A DNA stretch of 64,000 nt, taken from Actinomycetales bacterium. GTDB lineage: Bacteria > Actinomycetota > Actinomycetes > S36-B12 > UBA5976. The notes under the pieces are model-generated. The model did not search any database. It was not told the origin of the DNA and saw only the letters and a program-made list of their open reading frames with translations. Shown here in pieces: positions 1 to 10,035 of this stretch. The DNA lies in NCBI GenBank assembly GCA_018969715.1, contig JAGWXT010000003.1:124001-188000 (forward strand). The letters are read 5' to 3'. Numbering within the stretch: the stretch's first letter is position 1; every line of letters starts with the position of its first letter. The position numbers and the translations under genes were made by a program.

Positions 1-1
1 A

Positions 2-307
2 GGCGCCGGTGTACTCGCCTCCCTGGCCGATGAGACCCCGGATATCCCCCGGGATGCGGTGGCGGAGATGGCCGATGTGGCCCTCGCGATCGAGCGGATC
101 AATGAGGCGACCGTCCTCGGGCTGCGGTCTGTCCAGCGGGCATGGGCCGGGCTGCGCACGTTCACCCCCGATGGCCGGATGCTGATCGGGCCCGATGCGG
201 TGGTCCCCGGGTTCATCTGGTTTGCCGGGCTGGGCGGTTACGGGATCCAGACCGCCCCGCGCGCGGGCGAGGTGGTCGCGGATGCGGCCATCGCGGCGAT
301 GGCGTGA
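2..307 (+). CDS. FAD-dependent oxidoreductase (DAO family), C-terminal part, truncated by window edge
   Basis: Frame open from base 2; ends ...RAWAGLRTFTPDGRMLIGP...GFIWFAGLGGYGIQTAPRAGEVVADA, typical of the DAO C-terminus. Confidence 0.8.
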   Translation, partial: GAGVLASLADETPDIPRDAVAEMADVALAIERINEATVLGLRSVQRAWAGLRTFTPDGRMLIGPDAVVPGFIWFAGLGGYGIQTAPRAGEVVADAAIAAMA

Positions 308-360
308 GGTGGCGGGGGTGAGGTGGCGATGGCGTGAGGTGGCGGGGGTGAGGCGGCGGC

Positions 361-984
361 TCAAGGGCGCGGCCGATCGAGCAGGCCGCTCAGGGCGCGC
401 AGCAGCACCCGGTGCTCGACCGTATGCATAAGCGCGGTGAACTCCGCCAAATCCATCCCCACCGGAATGGGCACACACTCCGTTGCGATGACCGGGCCAT
501 CGTCCACGCCGGCATCGATGACCTCGTGCACCATCACCCCCGTCTGCTGTCGCTGGCCGGCAACCGCCTCAGCATGAGCCCGGCTGATCGCCCCCAGGCC
601 GATGAGATCACCGGGCAGTGATGGGTGGAGGTTGATGATCCGCACCCCCCGTGCTCGCTGGGGGTCGATGAAGGCTGGTCCGAGGATCCGCAGGTATCCG
701 GCGAGCACGACCAGATCGGGTGCCCAGCGCGCAACCGTCTCGGCCAGCCGGTGATCGCTGACAGCGCGCTGTGGTGTGGCAGGGATGACAGCAGTCGGCA
801 CGCCTGCGCGACGCGCGCGGGCGAGGGCCCCCGCAGTCGGCCGGTCACTGGCCACCCCGACGATGACCGCGGGTAGCGCGCCGGTGGCGCAGGCGGTGAG
901 GATCGCGCCGAGATTCGACCCCGCGCCGGAGGCCAGGACGACCAGTCGCGCCGGGGTGCCCGGGCTGGCTGGTGGATCGGTCAC
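361..984 (-). CDS. purN: Phosphoribosylglycinamide formyltransferase
   Basis: VVLASGAGSNLGAIL, INLHPSLPG, HEVIDAGVDDGPVI motifs; 4-bp overlap with purDM. Confidence 0.96.
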   Translation of the reverse strand: MTDPPASPGTPARLVVLASGAGSNLGAILTACATGALPAVIVGVASDRPTAGALARARRAGVPTAVIPATPQRAVSDHRLAETVARWAPDLVVLAGYLRILGPAFIDPQRARGVRIINLHPSLPGDLIGLGAISRAHAEAVAGQRQQTGVMVHEVIDAGVDDGPVIATECVPIPVGMDLAEFTALMHTVEHRVLLRALSGLLDRPRP

Positions 985-3260
985 GCGAGGACGACCCCGG
1001 CCCCGGCAGTCACCTCACCGATCAGGTAGCTGGGCTCGTCGATCGCCGCAGTTACGGCAGGCAGGTCATCGGGCCCGACGATCGCCACCATGCCGATGCC
1101 CATATTGAGCGTCCGATGCAGCTCGACCGGATCCAGTGCGGTGACCTCGTGCACGAGGGTGAAGAGCGGTGGCAATGGCCAGGAACCGAGGTCAACCCGT
1201 GCCCCAAGGCCAGGCGGAAGGACCCGCGGCAGGTTCCCGGGCAGGCCACCACCGGTGACATGGACGAGCGCCTTGACGCACCCGGTCTGCAGGGCTGGCT
1301 CGAGCACCGGCAGGTAGCACCGGTGCGGCAGCAGCAGTGCGTCGATGAGGGGACCATCCAGTGGCGGGGGTGCGGCGGTCAACGGCAGCCAGTCGAACAG
1401 CCGCCGCAGGTAGGTGTAGCCGTTGGTGTGGGCGCCGTTGGCGGCGAGGCCGAGTAGGACGTCCCCCGCTGCGATGTCAGCGCGCGGGAGCAGTGCCGAC
1501 CGCTCGACCACGCCGACGATGGTTCCCGCGACATCGAGTCGGCCCGGGGCGTACACGCCGGGCATCTCGGCAGTCTCCCCGCCGATCAGGGCGCAGCCCA
1601 CAGCGGCGCAGGCGACGGCGATGCCGGCGACGACCGCAGCCACCTGATCGGCCACGATCCGATCAGCGGCGAGGTAGTCCAGGAAGAAGAGCGGACGGGC
1701 ACCCTGAGCGAGGACGTCGTTGACGCAATGGTGGACGAGATCGGCTCCGATCCCGTCCAGTCGCCCGGCGGCGGCGGCGAGCTCAACCTTGCTGCCGACC
1801 CCATCGGTGGAGGCGACGAGGACGGGATGGTCGAACCGCTGGAGGAAGGCGACGTCGACGGCCCCACCGAAGGCGCCGATCCCCCGCAGCACCCCCGTCC
1901 CGGACCGCTGGGCGAGGTGCTCGGCGATGAGTGAGACGGCGCGATCTCCCTCGGCGATGTCGACCCCGGCAGCGGCATAGCTGCGGACGGCACGGGCGGC
2001 GGCCCGCCAGCCGATATCGCGCCGTACCTCCGCGGCAGGTGGCGCGCAGCGATCGACCGCCTCGTAGGCGGCCGCCCGCGCCGCGGCAAGGGTTGAGCCG
2101 AGGCCGACGCAGGTGAGCATCCGGCCGCCGAGCCCGACGATCTCACCGTCGATGCACTCGGTGCCAGAATGCCGGATCAGCGTTGCCGTGGGCAGGGGGT
2201 CGGGTAGGGCAAGTCGCAGTCCCGGGTGACCGGCGGTCGGATATCCCGGTGCGGCGAGCACGACCCCACATGCGTAACCCGGGCGGAAGCGCACACTGGC
2301 GGGGTTGAGGCGACCCACGGCGCAGGAGTGCAGCAGCGTGAGCAGGTCGGCGTCCAGCAGGGGCAGCAGCACCTGTGCCTCCGGGTCACCGAGGCGGCAG
2401 TTGAACTCCAGCAGTCGTGGGCCCTCGGGGGTGAGGATCAGCCCGGCGTACAGTGCCCCGACGTAGCCGCGCCCGGAATGGGCGAGGTGGGTGACAACGG
2501 GCTCGATGAACTGAGCGTGCAGGTCGGCCGGCTGCAGGCCCAGTTCGGCGATGAGGTCGACCGGAGCATAAGCCCCCATGCCCCCGGTGTTCGGCCCGGA
2601 ATCGCCCTCCCCGAGCCGCTTGTGGTCGGCTGCGATTGGCAGCGAGACGCTGGTGCGCCCATCGCAGACGGCGATGAGGGAGCACTCCGGTCCGGTGAGC
2701 CGCTCCTCAAGGACCACCTCGCCCACCGCCAGCGCATCGGTGACCGCGCTCAGGGCGGCCGCCTGGCCGTCCGGCAGCACCACCCCCTTGCCGCCGGCGA
2801 GCCCGGATTGCTTCACCACCACCGGGCCGGCGTGGGCCATCAGCCATTCCCGGGCGGGGCCGGCCTGCGCAGGGGTGAAGGACGCCCAACGCGGACCCGG
2901 GATGCCCAGTTCAGCGGCCACCGCGCGGGCGTGGGACTTGGACGTCTCAAGTCGCGCCAGCTGTGCGGTGGGTCCGAAGACGGCGACCCCGTCGGCGAGC
3001 AGGGCGTCGGTGAGGCCGGCGGCGAGGGCGGCCTCCGGTCCGATGACGACGAGGTCCACCCCCTCGGCGCGGCACCGCGCGCGCACCGCCGCCACCTCCG
3101 TCACGGCGATCGGCCACCGCTCACCGGGGGTACCGGCATTGCCCGGGGCGACGATGAGGCGCGCGCAGCTGGGAGAGTCGGCGATTCCGGCGGCGAGGGC
3201 GTGCTCCCGACCGCCGGCGCCAACAATGAGGACGGTGAGGCGCTTGGCGAGCGTGCTCAT
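981..3260 (-). CDS. purD-purM: Bifunctional phosphoribosylamine-glycine ligase / phosphoribosylformylglycinamidine cyclo-ligase (PurD-PurM fusion)
   Basis: Single 759-aa ORF: N-terminal PurD (VLIVGAGGREHALA, KQSGLAGGKGV, FNCRLGDPEAQ), C-terminal PurM (STDGVGSKVELA, GGETAEMPGVY, HVTGGGLPGNLPRV). Confidence 0.95.
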   Translation of the reverse strand: MSTLAKRLTVLIVGAGGREHALAAGIADSPSCARLIVAPGNAGTPGERWPIAVTEVAAVRARCRAEGVDLVVIGPEAALAAGLTDALLADGVAVFGPTAQLARLETSKSHARAVAAELGIPGPRWASFTPAQAGPAREWLMAHAGPVVVKQSGLAGGKGVVLPDGQAAALSAVTDALAVGEVVLEERLTGPECSLIAVCDGRTSVSLPIAADHKRLGEGDSGPNTGGMGAYAPVDLIAELGLQPADLHAQFIEPVVTHLAHSGRGYVGALYAGLILTPEGPRLLEFNCRLGDPEAQVLLPLLDADLLTLLHSCAVGRLNPASVRFRPGYACGVVLAAPGYPTAGHPGLRLALPDPLPTATLIRHSGTECIDGEIVGLGGRMLTCVGLGSTLAAARAAAYEAVDRCAPPAAEVRRDIGWRAAARAVRSYAAAGVDIAEGDRAVSLIAEHLAQRSGTGVLRGIGAFGGAVDVAFLQRFDHPVLVASTDGVGSKVELAAAAGRLDGIGADLVHHCVNDVLAQGARPLFFLDYLAADRIVADQVAAVVAGIAVACAAVGCALIGGETAEMPGVYAPGRLDVAGTIVGVVERSALLPRADIAAGDVLLGLAANGAHTNGYTYLRRLFDWLPLTAAPPPLDGPLIDALLLPHRCYLPVLEPALQTGCVKALVHVTGGGLPGNLPRVLPPGLGARVDLGSWPLPPLFTLVHEVTALDPVELHRTLNMGIGMVAIVGPDDLPAVTAAIDEPSYLIGEVTAGAGVVLA

Positions 3261-4789
3261 CGGAGCACGCGCTCGAAGGCGTCCTTCGGCCCGGATCCGG
3301 TGACCGGGATCGGGTAGTGCCCTGTGAAGCAGGCATTGCAGTAGCCGGTGGCGTGGCCGACGGCGGCCATCATGCCGGCCAGCGACAGGAAGGCCAGCGT
3401 GTCGCAGTCGATCAGCGAGCGCAGTTCGTCAATCCCCAGCCGAGCCGAGATCAGGTCATCGGCATGCCCCATGTCGACCCCGAAATGGCAGGCATGGGTG
3501 ATCGGCGGACACGTGATGCGCAGGTGCACCTCGATGGCGCCAGCCTCCCGCAGCAGGGCCACCAACCGGCCAGCCGTGGTGCCCCGAACAAGTGAGTCGT
3601 CGATGAGGACCACCCGGCGTCCGGCGAGGTTCTCCGCGAGGGTGTTGAACTTGAGTGCGACCCCCTGCTCGCGCAGGACCTGCGTGGGCTCGATGAAGGT
3701 GCGCCCGATGTAACGGTTCTTGATCAGGCCGTCATTGAACGGGATGCCGCTGATCCGGGAGTACCCCACGGCGGCCGGGATCGCCGAGTCGGGCACCGGG
3801 ATGACGACGTCGGCTGCCACCGGGGCCGATGCGGCAAGTTGCTCGCCGAGGCGCTGGCGCACGAGGTGAACCGAGCGATCGTCCCAGCGGGAGTCCGGAC
3901 GGGAGAAGTAGACGAACTCGAAGGTGCATCGAGCGGATGTGGGCTGCGGGGGCAGGACCTGCCAACGGCTGAGGGTGCCGCCACGGGCACGCACGATCTC
4001 GCCGGGGGCGACCTCGGTGATGTCGGTGGCGCCGAGGGTGCGCAGGGCGCAGGTCTCGGAGGCGATTGCATGACCGCCGTCGCGCAGGCGGCCCACGCTC
4101 AGTGGCCGAAATCCCCACGGGTCTCGTGCCGCGACGATCTCGTCGGCACCGAGCAGCACGACGCTGTAGGCCCCCAGCCAGGCCGGCATTGTCTCGGCGA
4201 GCACCCCAGCCCACGAGTCGTCACCCGCCGGTCCCGCGCCGCCGGCCGGTCCCGCGCCGCCGGCCGTCCCCGTCCCGCCGGCCGCCCCCGCCAGCATCAG
4301 CAGCATGACCTCGGTATCGGAGGAGGCCGTAAGGCTGAAGCCTCGATCGAGAAGGCCCTCACGCAGGGCCGGGGAGTTCACGAGGTTGCCGTTGTGGGCG
4401 AGGGCCAGCGGCCCTCGTCGCGTCTCTACGAGGAACGGCTGCGCATTGCGCACCCCTGACGCACCGGTCGTCGAGTAGCGCGTGTGGCCGATGGCCCAGT
4501 GCCCCGTGAGGTCGGCCATCCGCTCGGCGGTGAAGACGGTGCCGACGAGTCCGACGTCCTTATGCAGCCGTGCCCGCTGCCCATCGCTCACCGCGATGCC
4601 CGCAGCCTCCTGTCCTCGATGCTGCAAGGCGAACAGGGCGAAGAAGGCCAGCGGTGCTGCCTCGGTCGTGGCGGCGACCCCAACCACCCCGCACTCCTCG
4701 CGAGGTCCCTCGCCTGGACGTTCAGCCCGCAGGGGGCCCGTCGGCAGGGGGCCCGTCGGCAGGGGGCCCGTCGGCAGGGGGCCCGTCAT
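3257..4789 (-). CDS. purF: Amidophosphoribosyltransferase
   Basis: EECGVVGV N-nucleophile after propeptide, LQHRGQEAAGI, GHTRYSTTGAS, VVLIDDSLVRGTT; N-terminal (TGPLP)n repeat. Confidence 0.96.
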   Translation of the reverse strand: MTGPLPTGPLPTGPLPTGPLRAERPGEGPREECGVVGVAATTEAAPLAFFALFALQHRGQEAAGIAVSDGQRARLHKDVGLVGTVFTAERMADLTGHWAIGHTRYSTTGASGVRNAQPFLVETRRGPLALAHNGNLVNSPALREGLLDRGFSLTASSDTEVMLLMLAGAAGGTGTAGGAGPAGGAGPAGDDSWAGVLAETMPAWLGAYSVVLLGADEIVAARDPWGFRPLSVGRLRDGGHAIASETCALRTLGATDITEVAPGEIVRARGGTLSRWQVLPPQPTSARCTFEFVYFSRPDSRWDDRSVHLVRQRLGEQLAASAPVAADVVIPVPDSAIPAAVGYSRISGIPFNDGLIKNRYIGRTFIEPTQVLREQGVALKFNTLAENLAGRRVVLIDDSLVRGTTAGRLVALLREAGAIEVHLRITCPPITHACHFGVDMGHADDLISARLGIDELRSLIDCDTLAFLSLAGMMAAVGHATGYCNACFTGHYPIPVTGSGPKDAFERVLR

Positions 4790-4790
4790 G
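4731..4790 (-). repeat. 15-bp tandem repeat (agggggcccgtcggc, ~4 copies) encoding TGPLP repeats of the PurF propeptide
   Basis: Direct reading; abuts the purF ATG. Confidence 0.95.
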
Positions 4791-5778
4791 CGATCTCCCC
4801 CCGCGCCAGGGCTGCCCGCAGGCGTCCGGAAACAGGCCCGGGGGCGGCGCGGAATGTCCGTCCGGTCAACCGGGTGAACGCGCTGCGGTAGCGGTCACTG
4901 GTCTGCTCGGCGACGGCCGGCTCAAGCAGCGGGATCGGCCCGGCGCCGGTGAACCCGCGTGCGGCCAAGGCCAGGCGCACCGGCTCCTTGTCCAGGCTCT
5001 CCGGCTCGGCACCTGCAGCGAGGCGCTGCTCATACGTCGACGCCTCCCAGAAGCGGGAGGAGTCCGGGGTGTGGATCTCGTCGATCAGCAGCAGGTGGCC
5101 CTCATGGTGCCATCCGAATTCGTACTTCGTGTCAGCGAGCAGCAGACCGGCGGCGGCGGCAATGCGCTGCCCGCGGCTGAACAGGGCCAGGGCGGTGGCC
5201 GAAACCTGCTCCCAAGCCGCTGCTGGGACCAGCCCCTGCCGCACCACCTCGGTTGCGGTGAGGGGACGATCATGGTCTCCGGCCGCGGCCTTTGTTGTCG
5301 GGGTGATCAGCGGTGCGGGCAGCAGCGCGTTCTTCACCAGGCCCTCGGGCAGGCGATGGCCGTAGAGCACCCGGTTGCCCGCTGCGTACTGGGTCCACAG
5401 GGCGGTCGCAGTCGAGCCCGTGAGCGCCTGGCGAACAACGACCTCCACCGGCAGTGGGGTGGCAGCCTCAACGATCATCGCGTTGGGATCCGGCAGGCTC
5501 CGCAGGTGGGAGACGGTGATGTCCGCGGTCTGGGCGCACCACCAGGCGGACAGCTCGGTGAGCACCTGCCCCTTGTCCGCAACGGCGAGGACGAACCTGT
5601 CGAAGGCGGAAAGTCGGTCGGTGGCGCACATGAGCAGCCGGTTGCCCGGCAGGGCGTAACTGATCCGGACCTTCCCCTCCCGGCGGCCGGGCAGAGGCAG
5701 GTCGATATCGGTGCACACTCCGTCGTCGACGGACGCCGGCCCGATGGGTCCCGGCATTCCCGGATCAACCGCGGGCAT
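4786..5778 (-). CDS. purC: Phosphoribosylaminoimidazole-succinocarboxamide synthase
   Basis: GKVRISYALPGNRLLMCATDRLSAFD, DTKYEFGWH, LLIDEIHTPDSSRFW; start chosen at internal Met, ORF opens at 5820. Confidence 0.94.
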   Translation of the reverse strand: MPAVDPGMPGPIGPASVDDGVCTDIDLPLPGRREGKVRISYALPGNRLLMCATDRLSAFDRFVLAVADKGQVLTELSAWWCAQTADITVSHLRSLPDPNAMIVEAATPLPVEVVVRQALTGSTATALWTQYAAGNRVLYGHRLPEGLVKNALLPAPLITPTTKAAAGDHDRPLTATEVVRQGLVPAAAWEQVSATALALFSRGQRIAAAAGLLLADTKYEFGWHHEGHLLLIDEIHTPDSSRFWEASTYEQRLAAGAEPESLDKEPVRLALAARGFTGAGPIPLLEPAVAEQTSDRYRSAFTRLTGRTFRAAPGPVSGRLRAALARGEIA

Positions 5779-6511
5779 AGTCCACTCCGCGGGTGATGAG
5801 GTCGGACCCGAGGTGAGCACCGGCTGGGCAGTTCCCCTGCGGGTGCTGGCGGGACAGCACGGCGTTCTCCGGATGCGGCATCAGGCCCAGGATCATCCCC
5901 GTCCCATCGCACACGCCCGCAATGTCGCCGATGGAGCCATTCGGATTCGCCGGTGACCAGGGCCCATCGGCATAGGTGAGGGCGATCTGATCGTCGGCCC
6001 GCAGTGAGCGCAGGGTTGACTCATCGCAGATGAAGCGTCCCTCACCATGGGCGATTGGGCAGTGCAGCGGACCAGCGACCCCGGCGGTCCAGGCGCAGCG
6101 CTGGGAGACCGCACTCAGGGTGACCCACCGGCACTGGAATCCGGCGGGACGGTTGGGAGCCAGCGCGGCCGACCGAACGCCACCGGGCAGCACCCCCAGC
6201 CGCACCAGCACCTGGAAGCCATTGCAGATCCCCAGCACCGGCACCCCCCGCTGGGCGCACTCACTGATGCCCTCCCCCACGATCTGGCGCAACTCCCAGG
6301 CGAAGATCCGACCTGCGCCGAGGGCGTCGGCGTAACTGAACCCACCGGGGATGACGATGAGCTGGGCACCGCGCAGCACCTGCGGCTGCTCGCGCAGGGC
6401 GATCAGTGGCACGATCTCGGGCTGCGCGCCGGCATGAGCGAGGGCGAAGGCGATATCGGCATCGCGGTTGGTCCCCGGGGCGGTGATGATGAGCGCACGC
6501 GGTTGGGTCAT
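5765..6511 (-). CDS. purQ: Phosphoribosylformylglycinamidine synthase, glutaminase subunit
   Basis: PGGFSYADALGAGRI, GVPVLGICNGFQVL, HGEGRF; ATGA overlap with purL. Confidence 0.94.
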   Translation of the reverse strand: MTQPRALIITAPGTNRDADIAFALAHAGAQPEIVPLIALREQPQVLRGAQLIVIPGGFSYADALGAGRIFAWELRQIVGEGISECAQRGVPVLGICNGFQVLVRLGVLPGGVRSAALAPNRPAGFQCRWVTLSAVSQRCAWTAGVAGPLHCPIAHGEGRFICDESTLRSLRADDQIALTYADGPWSPANPNGSIGDIAGVCDGTGMILGLMPHPENAVLSRQHPQGNCPAGAHLGSDLITRGVDYARG

Positions 6512-9393
6512 GCCGGGCCGGCTCCTGTCCAATGTGCGCGCAGCACCGCGAGGTCGATCGCGGTGCCATCGGGGAGGGTCAGCCGCGGCTGTTCGGTGAG
6601 CGTGCCGACTGGTACCGCATCGGCGAGCAGGTTCTGCACCGCCACCACGTCATCGGGAGCGACCTCGAGCAGCAGTCGACCCGTGGACTCGCTGAACAGG
6701 TGGATGGCGGGTTCGGGAACGGGATCGAGATCGGCGCCGAGGTGTCCGGCCAGGCACATCTCGGCCACTGCCACGGCCAGTCCTCCCTCACTCAGGTCAT
6801 GGCAGGCGGCAACCAGTCCCATGCGGATGGCTGCATGGACGGCCCGGTAGCGCGCCGGTGCGGCGAGGTCCGGGGCGGGGACGACTCCATCATGTTGGTG
6901 GGCACTGTGCACCCGCCCAGCAACTGTGCCGGGTGCACCGATGAGTGCCGCATGGCTGCCGCCGAATTCCGGTTGCGTGGTACCCACCAGCAGCAGTCGG
7001 TTGCCCGCGCGTGTTGCCGCGGCGGTGACGGTTGCCGCGACATCGGGGATGGCCGCGACAGCGGTGATGACCAGCGTCGGCGGCACCTCATGGACCCGAC
7101 CGTCGGCGGCACGGTAGACATTGCGCAGGGAGTCCTTGCCCGAGACGAAGGGCGCCCTATACCTCTCTGCTGCCGCACAGCAGCCGTCCACTGCGGCCGC
7201 GAGTGAGCCCATCGTCGTGGGGTTGCGGGGGTCGGCCCAGGCGAAGTTGTCCAGCAGGGCGATGCGCGTGGGATCGGCGCCAACCGCGACGACATTGCGG
7301 ATCGCCTCATCGACGACCGCCTCGGCCATCCGTTGGGGGTCGCGCATTCCGAACCAGGGGTTCACCCCGATGCCGACAGCGAGGCCATGGGTCTGCCCGG
7401 GCTCGACGAGCACGGCGGCATCGCTGTGTCCGTCCAGATGTCCGCCGATCAGGGGTCGAACCGCTGTCGCACCGCGCACCTCGTAGTCGTAGCAGCGGAC
7501 GACATCAGCCTTGCTGGCGATCGTCGGGTGGGCGAGCAGTGCGCACAGCATCGTGGCGGGATCCCACCTGCGAAGCCACGACGGGCAGCCGCGCTCCGGG
7601 GTTCGCACCGGCACTGGCCGGGTTGCGTCCATCACCCGTTGCGGACGGCCACGGTGCAGGAAGTCGAGGTCGAGGTTGACCACCAGCGTTCCGTGCCAGC
7701 GCACCCGCAGCCGATTGTCACCGGTGAACGAGCCCAGGTCATGGCAGTCGATCCCATGCCGGGTGCACGCGGCTTCGACGACTGCCACCGAAGCCGGCGG
7801 CACCGCAAGCACCATCCGCTCCTGGGCCTCCGACAGCCAGACCTCCCAGGGGGCCAACCCCGGGTACTTCAGTGGCACCTCGCTGAGGTCCACCTCAGCG
7901 CCTACGCCATCGGCCATCTCGCCGACGGCCGAGGACAGACCACCGGCACCGCAGTCGGTGATGGCCCGGTAGTAAGTGTTGATCTCGGCGAGAACCGACA
8001 TCACCTGCTTCTCGGTCAGCGGTGCTCCGATCTGCACGCTCGCTCCACTTACCGTCCCCGAGCGGGAGTCCATGGCGCGGGACGAGAAGGTCGCACCGCG
8101 CAGGCCATCGCGTCCAGTGCGGCCACCGATGACAATGACCCGGTCCCCCGGCCGTGGCACCTGCTCCTCGCGCCACGCGTCGGCGCGTCCGATGCAGCCG
8201 GCGAAGACCAGCGGGGTGGTGAGGTAGCCGGGGTCATGAATGACCGCCCCGGCGATGGTCGGCAGCCCGATCTTGTTGCCGTAGTCGGCGATCCCGGCGA
8301 TGACCCCGGCGCGCACACGGGAGGGCGGCAGCACCCCGGCGGGGATCTCGACAGCCGGCGTGTCCCGCAGCCCGAAGCAGACGACGTCGGTGCACGCGAT
8401 CGGCTGGTGGCCGGCGCCCAGGATGTCGCGAATCACGCCGCCGACCCCGGTGTTCGCGCCACCGAATGGCTCGATGGCGCTGGGCCGGTTATGCGTCTCG
8501 CACTTCACCGCGATCGTGTGATCGGGATGGAAGCCGATGATGCCGGCATTGCCAGTGAAGGCGCTGCGGACGAAGGGGGCGCCGATGCCCTCGGTCGAGC
8601 GGCGCAGCCGCTCCAGTAGGGACGGCTCGAGGGGACCGCCCTCGGTGCGGACCTGCGCACGGAAGGTCGTGTGCGCGCAGTGCTCACTCCACGTCTGGGC
8701 AATCATCTCGAGCTCGACATCCGTTGCCGGTCGATGGTTGGTGAAGAACTCAGTGATCGCGAAGCAGTCGATGGGGTCGAGGGCGAGTTGACGTTCCTCA
8801 TTCAGCTGCGCGAGGGTGCCGGGGAGGTCGAGGACGAACTGCTCAACCTCGCTGTGGGAAGAACAGGTGGTGGCCGTGAAGACCGGTGTCAGTGGGCTGT
8901 CAACCCGCCACTGCTCGATGACCGGGTTGGCGAGCACCAGCCGGATGAGTCGATCGAGATCCTTCTCGGTGAGGTCGCCGGCGACCGTGAACCGGCGACC
9001 ACTGGCGATGCCTGCGAGACCGAGGTCCATGCTCGCGGTCAGCCGCACCAACTCATCCGTCGTCGTGTTGGTGACACCGGGATGTGGAGCGACCTCGATG
9101 ACCCTCAGGTGGGGGGCACCGGAGCCCTTCTGACGATCGACCGCACTGGCGCCGGGGAGGATCTCCCAGCAACCGGTCTGCGTCACCGGGTCGACAAGTA
9201 CTCCGGTGAGTACCGCTCGTGCCGCTGGCCCGACGTCAGCGCGCAGGTACACCAGGTCCGCAACCGTCACGGACAGTGGTGGCAGGCCCAGTTCGGCCGC
9301 AGCGGCGCGAATGGCATCTGCTCGGGGATCATCACCGGTAGGCGTGATCGTCACGCGCGTGACGGGGGGTGAACCTGCCGCGTCCGCACTCAC
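6508..9393 (-). CDS. purL: Phosphoribosylformylglycinamidine synthase with N-terminal PurS-like extension (PurSL)
   Basis: 961 aa; TWSEHCAHTTFRAQV, CETHNRPSAIEPFGGANTGVGGVIRDI, DCGAGGLSSAVGEMA, CHDLSEGGLAVAVAEM; extra N-terminal region upstream of the PurL core. Confidence 0.93.
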   Translation of the reverse strand: MSADAAGSPPVTRVTITPTGDDPRADAIRAAAAELGLPPLSVTVADLVYLRADVGPAARAVLTGVLVDPVTQTGCWEILPGASAVDRQKGSGAPHLRVIEVAPHPGVTNTTTDELVRLTASMDLGLAGIASGRRFTVAGDLTEKDLDRLIRLVLANPVIEQWRVDSPLTPVFTATTCSSHSEVEQFVLDLPGTLAQLNEERQLALDPIDCFAITEFFTNHRPATDVELEMIAQTWSEHCAHTTFRAQVRTEGGPLEPSLLERLRRSTEGIGAPFVRSAFTGNAGIIGFHPDHTIAVKCETHNRPSAIEPFGGANTGVGGVIRDILGAGHQPIACTDVVCFGLRDTPAVEIPAGVLPPSRVRAGVIAGIADYGNKIGLPTIAGAVIHDPGYLTTPLVFAGCIGRADAWREEQVPRPGDRVIVIGGRTGRDGLRGATFSSRAMDSRSGTVSGASVQIGAPLTEKQVMSVLAEINTYYRAITDCGAGGLSSAVGEMADGVGAEVDLSEVPLKYPGLAPWEVWLSEAQERMVLAVPPASVAVVEAACTRHGIDCHDLGSFTGDNRLRVRWHGTLVVNLDLDFLHRGRPQRVMDATRPVPVRTPERGCPSWLRRWDPATMLCALLAHPTIASKADVVRCYDYEVRGATAVRPLIGGHLDGHSDAAVLVEPGQTHGLAVGIGVNPWFGMRDPQRMAEAVVDEAIRNVVAVGADPTRIALLDNFAWADPRNPTTMGSLAAAVDGCCAAAERYRAPFVSGKDSLRNVYRAADGRVHEVPPTLVITAVAAIPDVAATVTAAATRAGNRLLLVGTTQPEFGGSHAALIGAPGTVAGRVHSAHQHDGVVPAPDLAAPARYRAVHAAIRMGLVAACHDLSEGGLAVAVAEMCLAGHLGADLDPVPEPAIHLFSESTGRLLLEVAPDDVVAVQNLLADAVPVGTLTEQPRLTLPDGTAIDLAVLRAHWTGAGPA

Positions 9394-9452
9394 CCGGTCA
9401 CGCTAGTAGCCCGGCCACGCCCCCGACTCGGGCCTGGGCGCACTCGCGTCGG

Positions 9453-9959
9453 CTAGCCCTTCACGCCTGCCTTGGCCACGGTTCGTTGTGCGCTGCGATG
9501 GGCGACATAGGCGCTCGACCTGCCATTCCACATCAGCCACAGCACGATGAGCTCAAGGACGATGACGGCGACCCCACGCCACAACAGCGGCGCGCCCTGC
9601 GTGATCTCCAGCCCACCGGTGATCATTGCCACCACGGCGAGCAGGGTGAGCACCCACCGAGCCCACTTATGGCCCTTTGCCAATGACACGGTGATCACCA
9701 CTCGCACCAGCGCAAGCAGCAGCGAGATCAGGCCCAGCGACAGCACTCCGACCGCAATGCCAACTGCGATCGTCTCCGTGGTCACCCCCTGCGGCAGGTC
9801 GATGGACTCAGCGCTGATCGCGGAGGCGACGTCGGCTTGGATGCTCGGGGTCAGCAGGCTCCATCCGCCAACGAGGAACAGCAGGGCACTGAGCACTCCG
9901 AGCAGGGCGACGATCCAGTTGAGGACCACGGCCAAAGACAGTGAGATAGGTCGTTTCAT
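9453..9959 (-). CDS. Multi-TM hypothetical membrane protein
   Basis: MKRPISLSLAVVLNWIVALLGVLSALLFLV... several hydrophobic helices; ORF opens upstream at 10034. Confidence 0.65.
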   Translation of the reverse strand: MKRPISLSLAVVLNWIVALLGVLSALLFLVGGWSLLTPSIQADVASAISAESIDLPQGVTTETIAVGIAVGVLSLGLISLLLALVRVVITVSLAKGHKWARWVLTLLAVVAMITGGLEITQGAPLLWRGVAVIVLELIVLWLMWNGRSSAYVAHRSAQRTVAKAGVKG

Positions 9960-10035
9960 GAGAGCTGAGCGTAGGGCACGGTCGCGCCCGGTTGCGCGTC
10001 GATCACCGGCATCGTTCGCCGGAGTGGGCCGCAAT

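Noticed and set aside
2226-3317. 363-aa plus-strand ORF antisense to purD
   Set aside because: Overlaps a strongly supported PurD domain; no recognisable family
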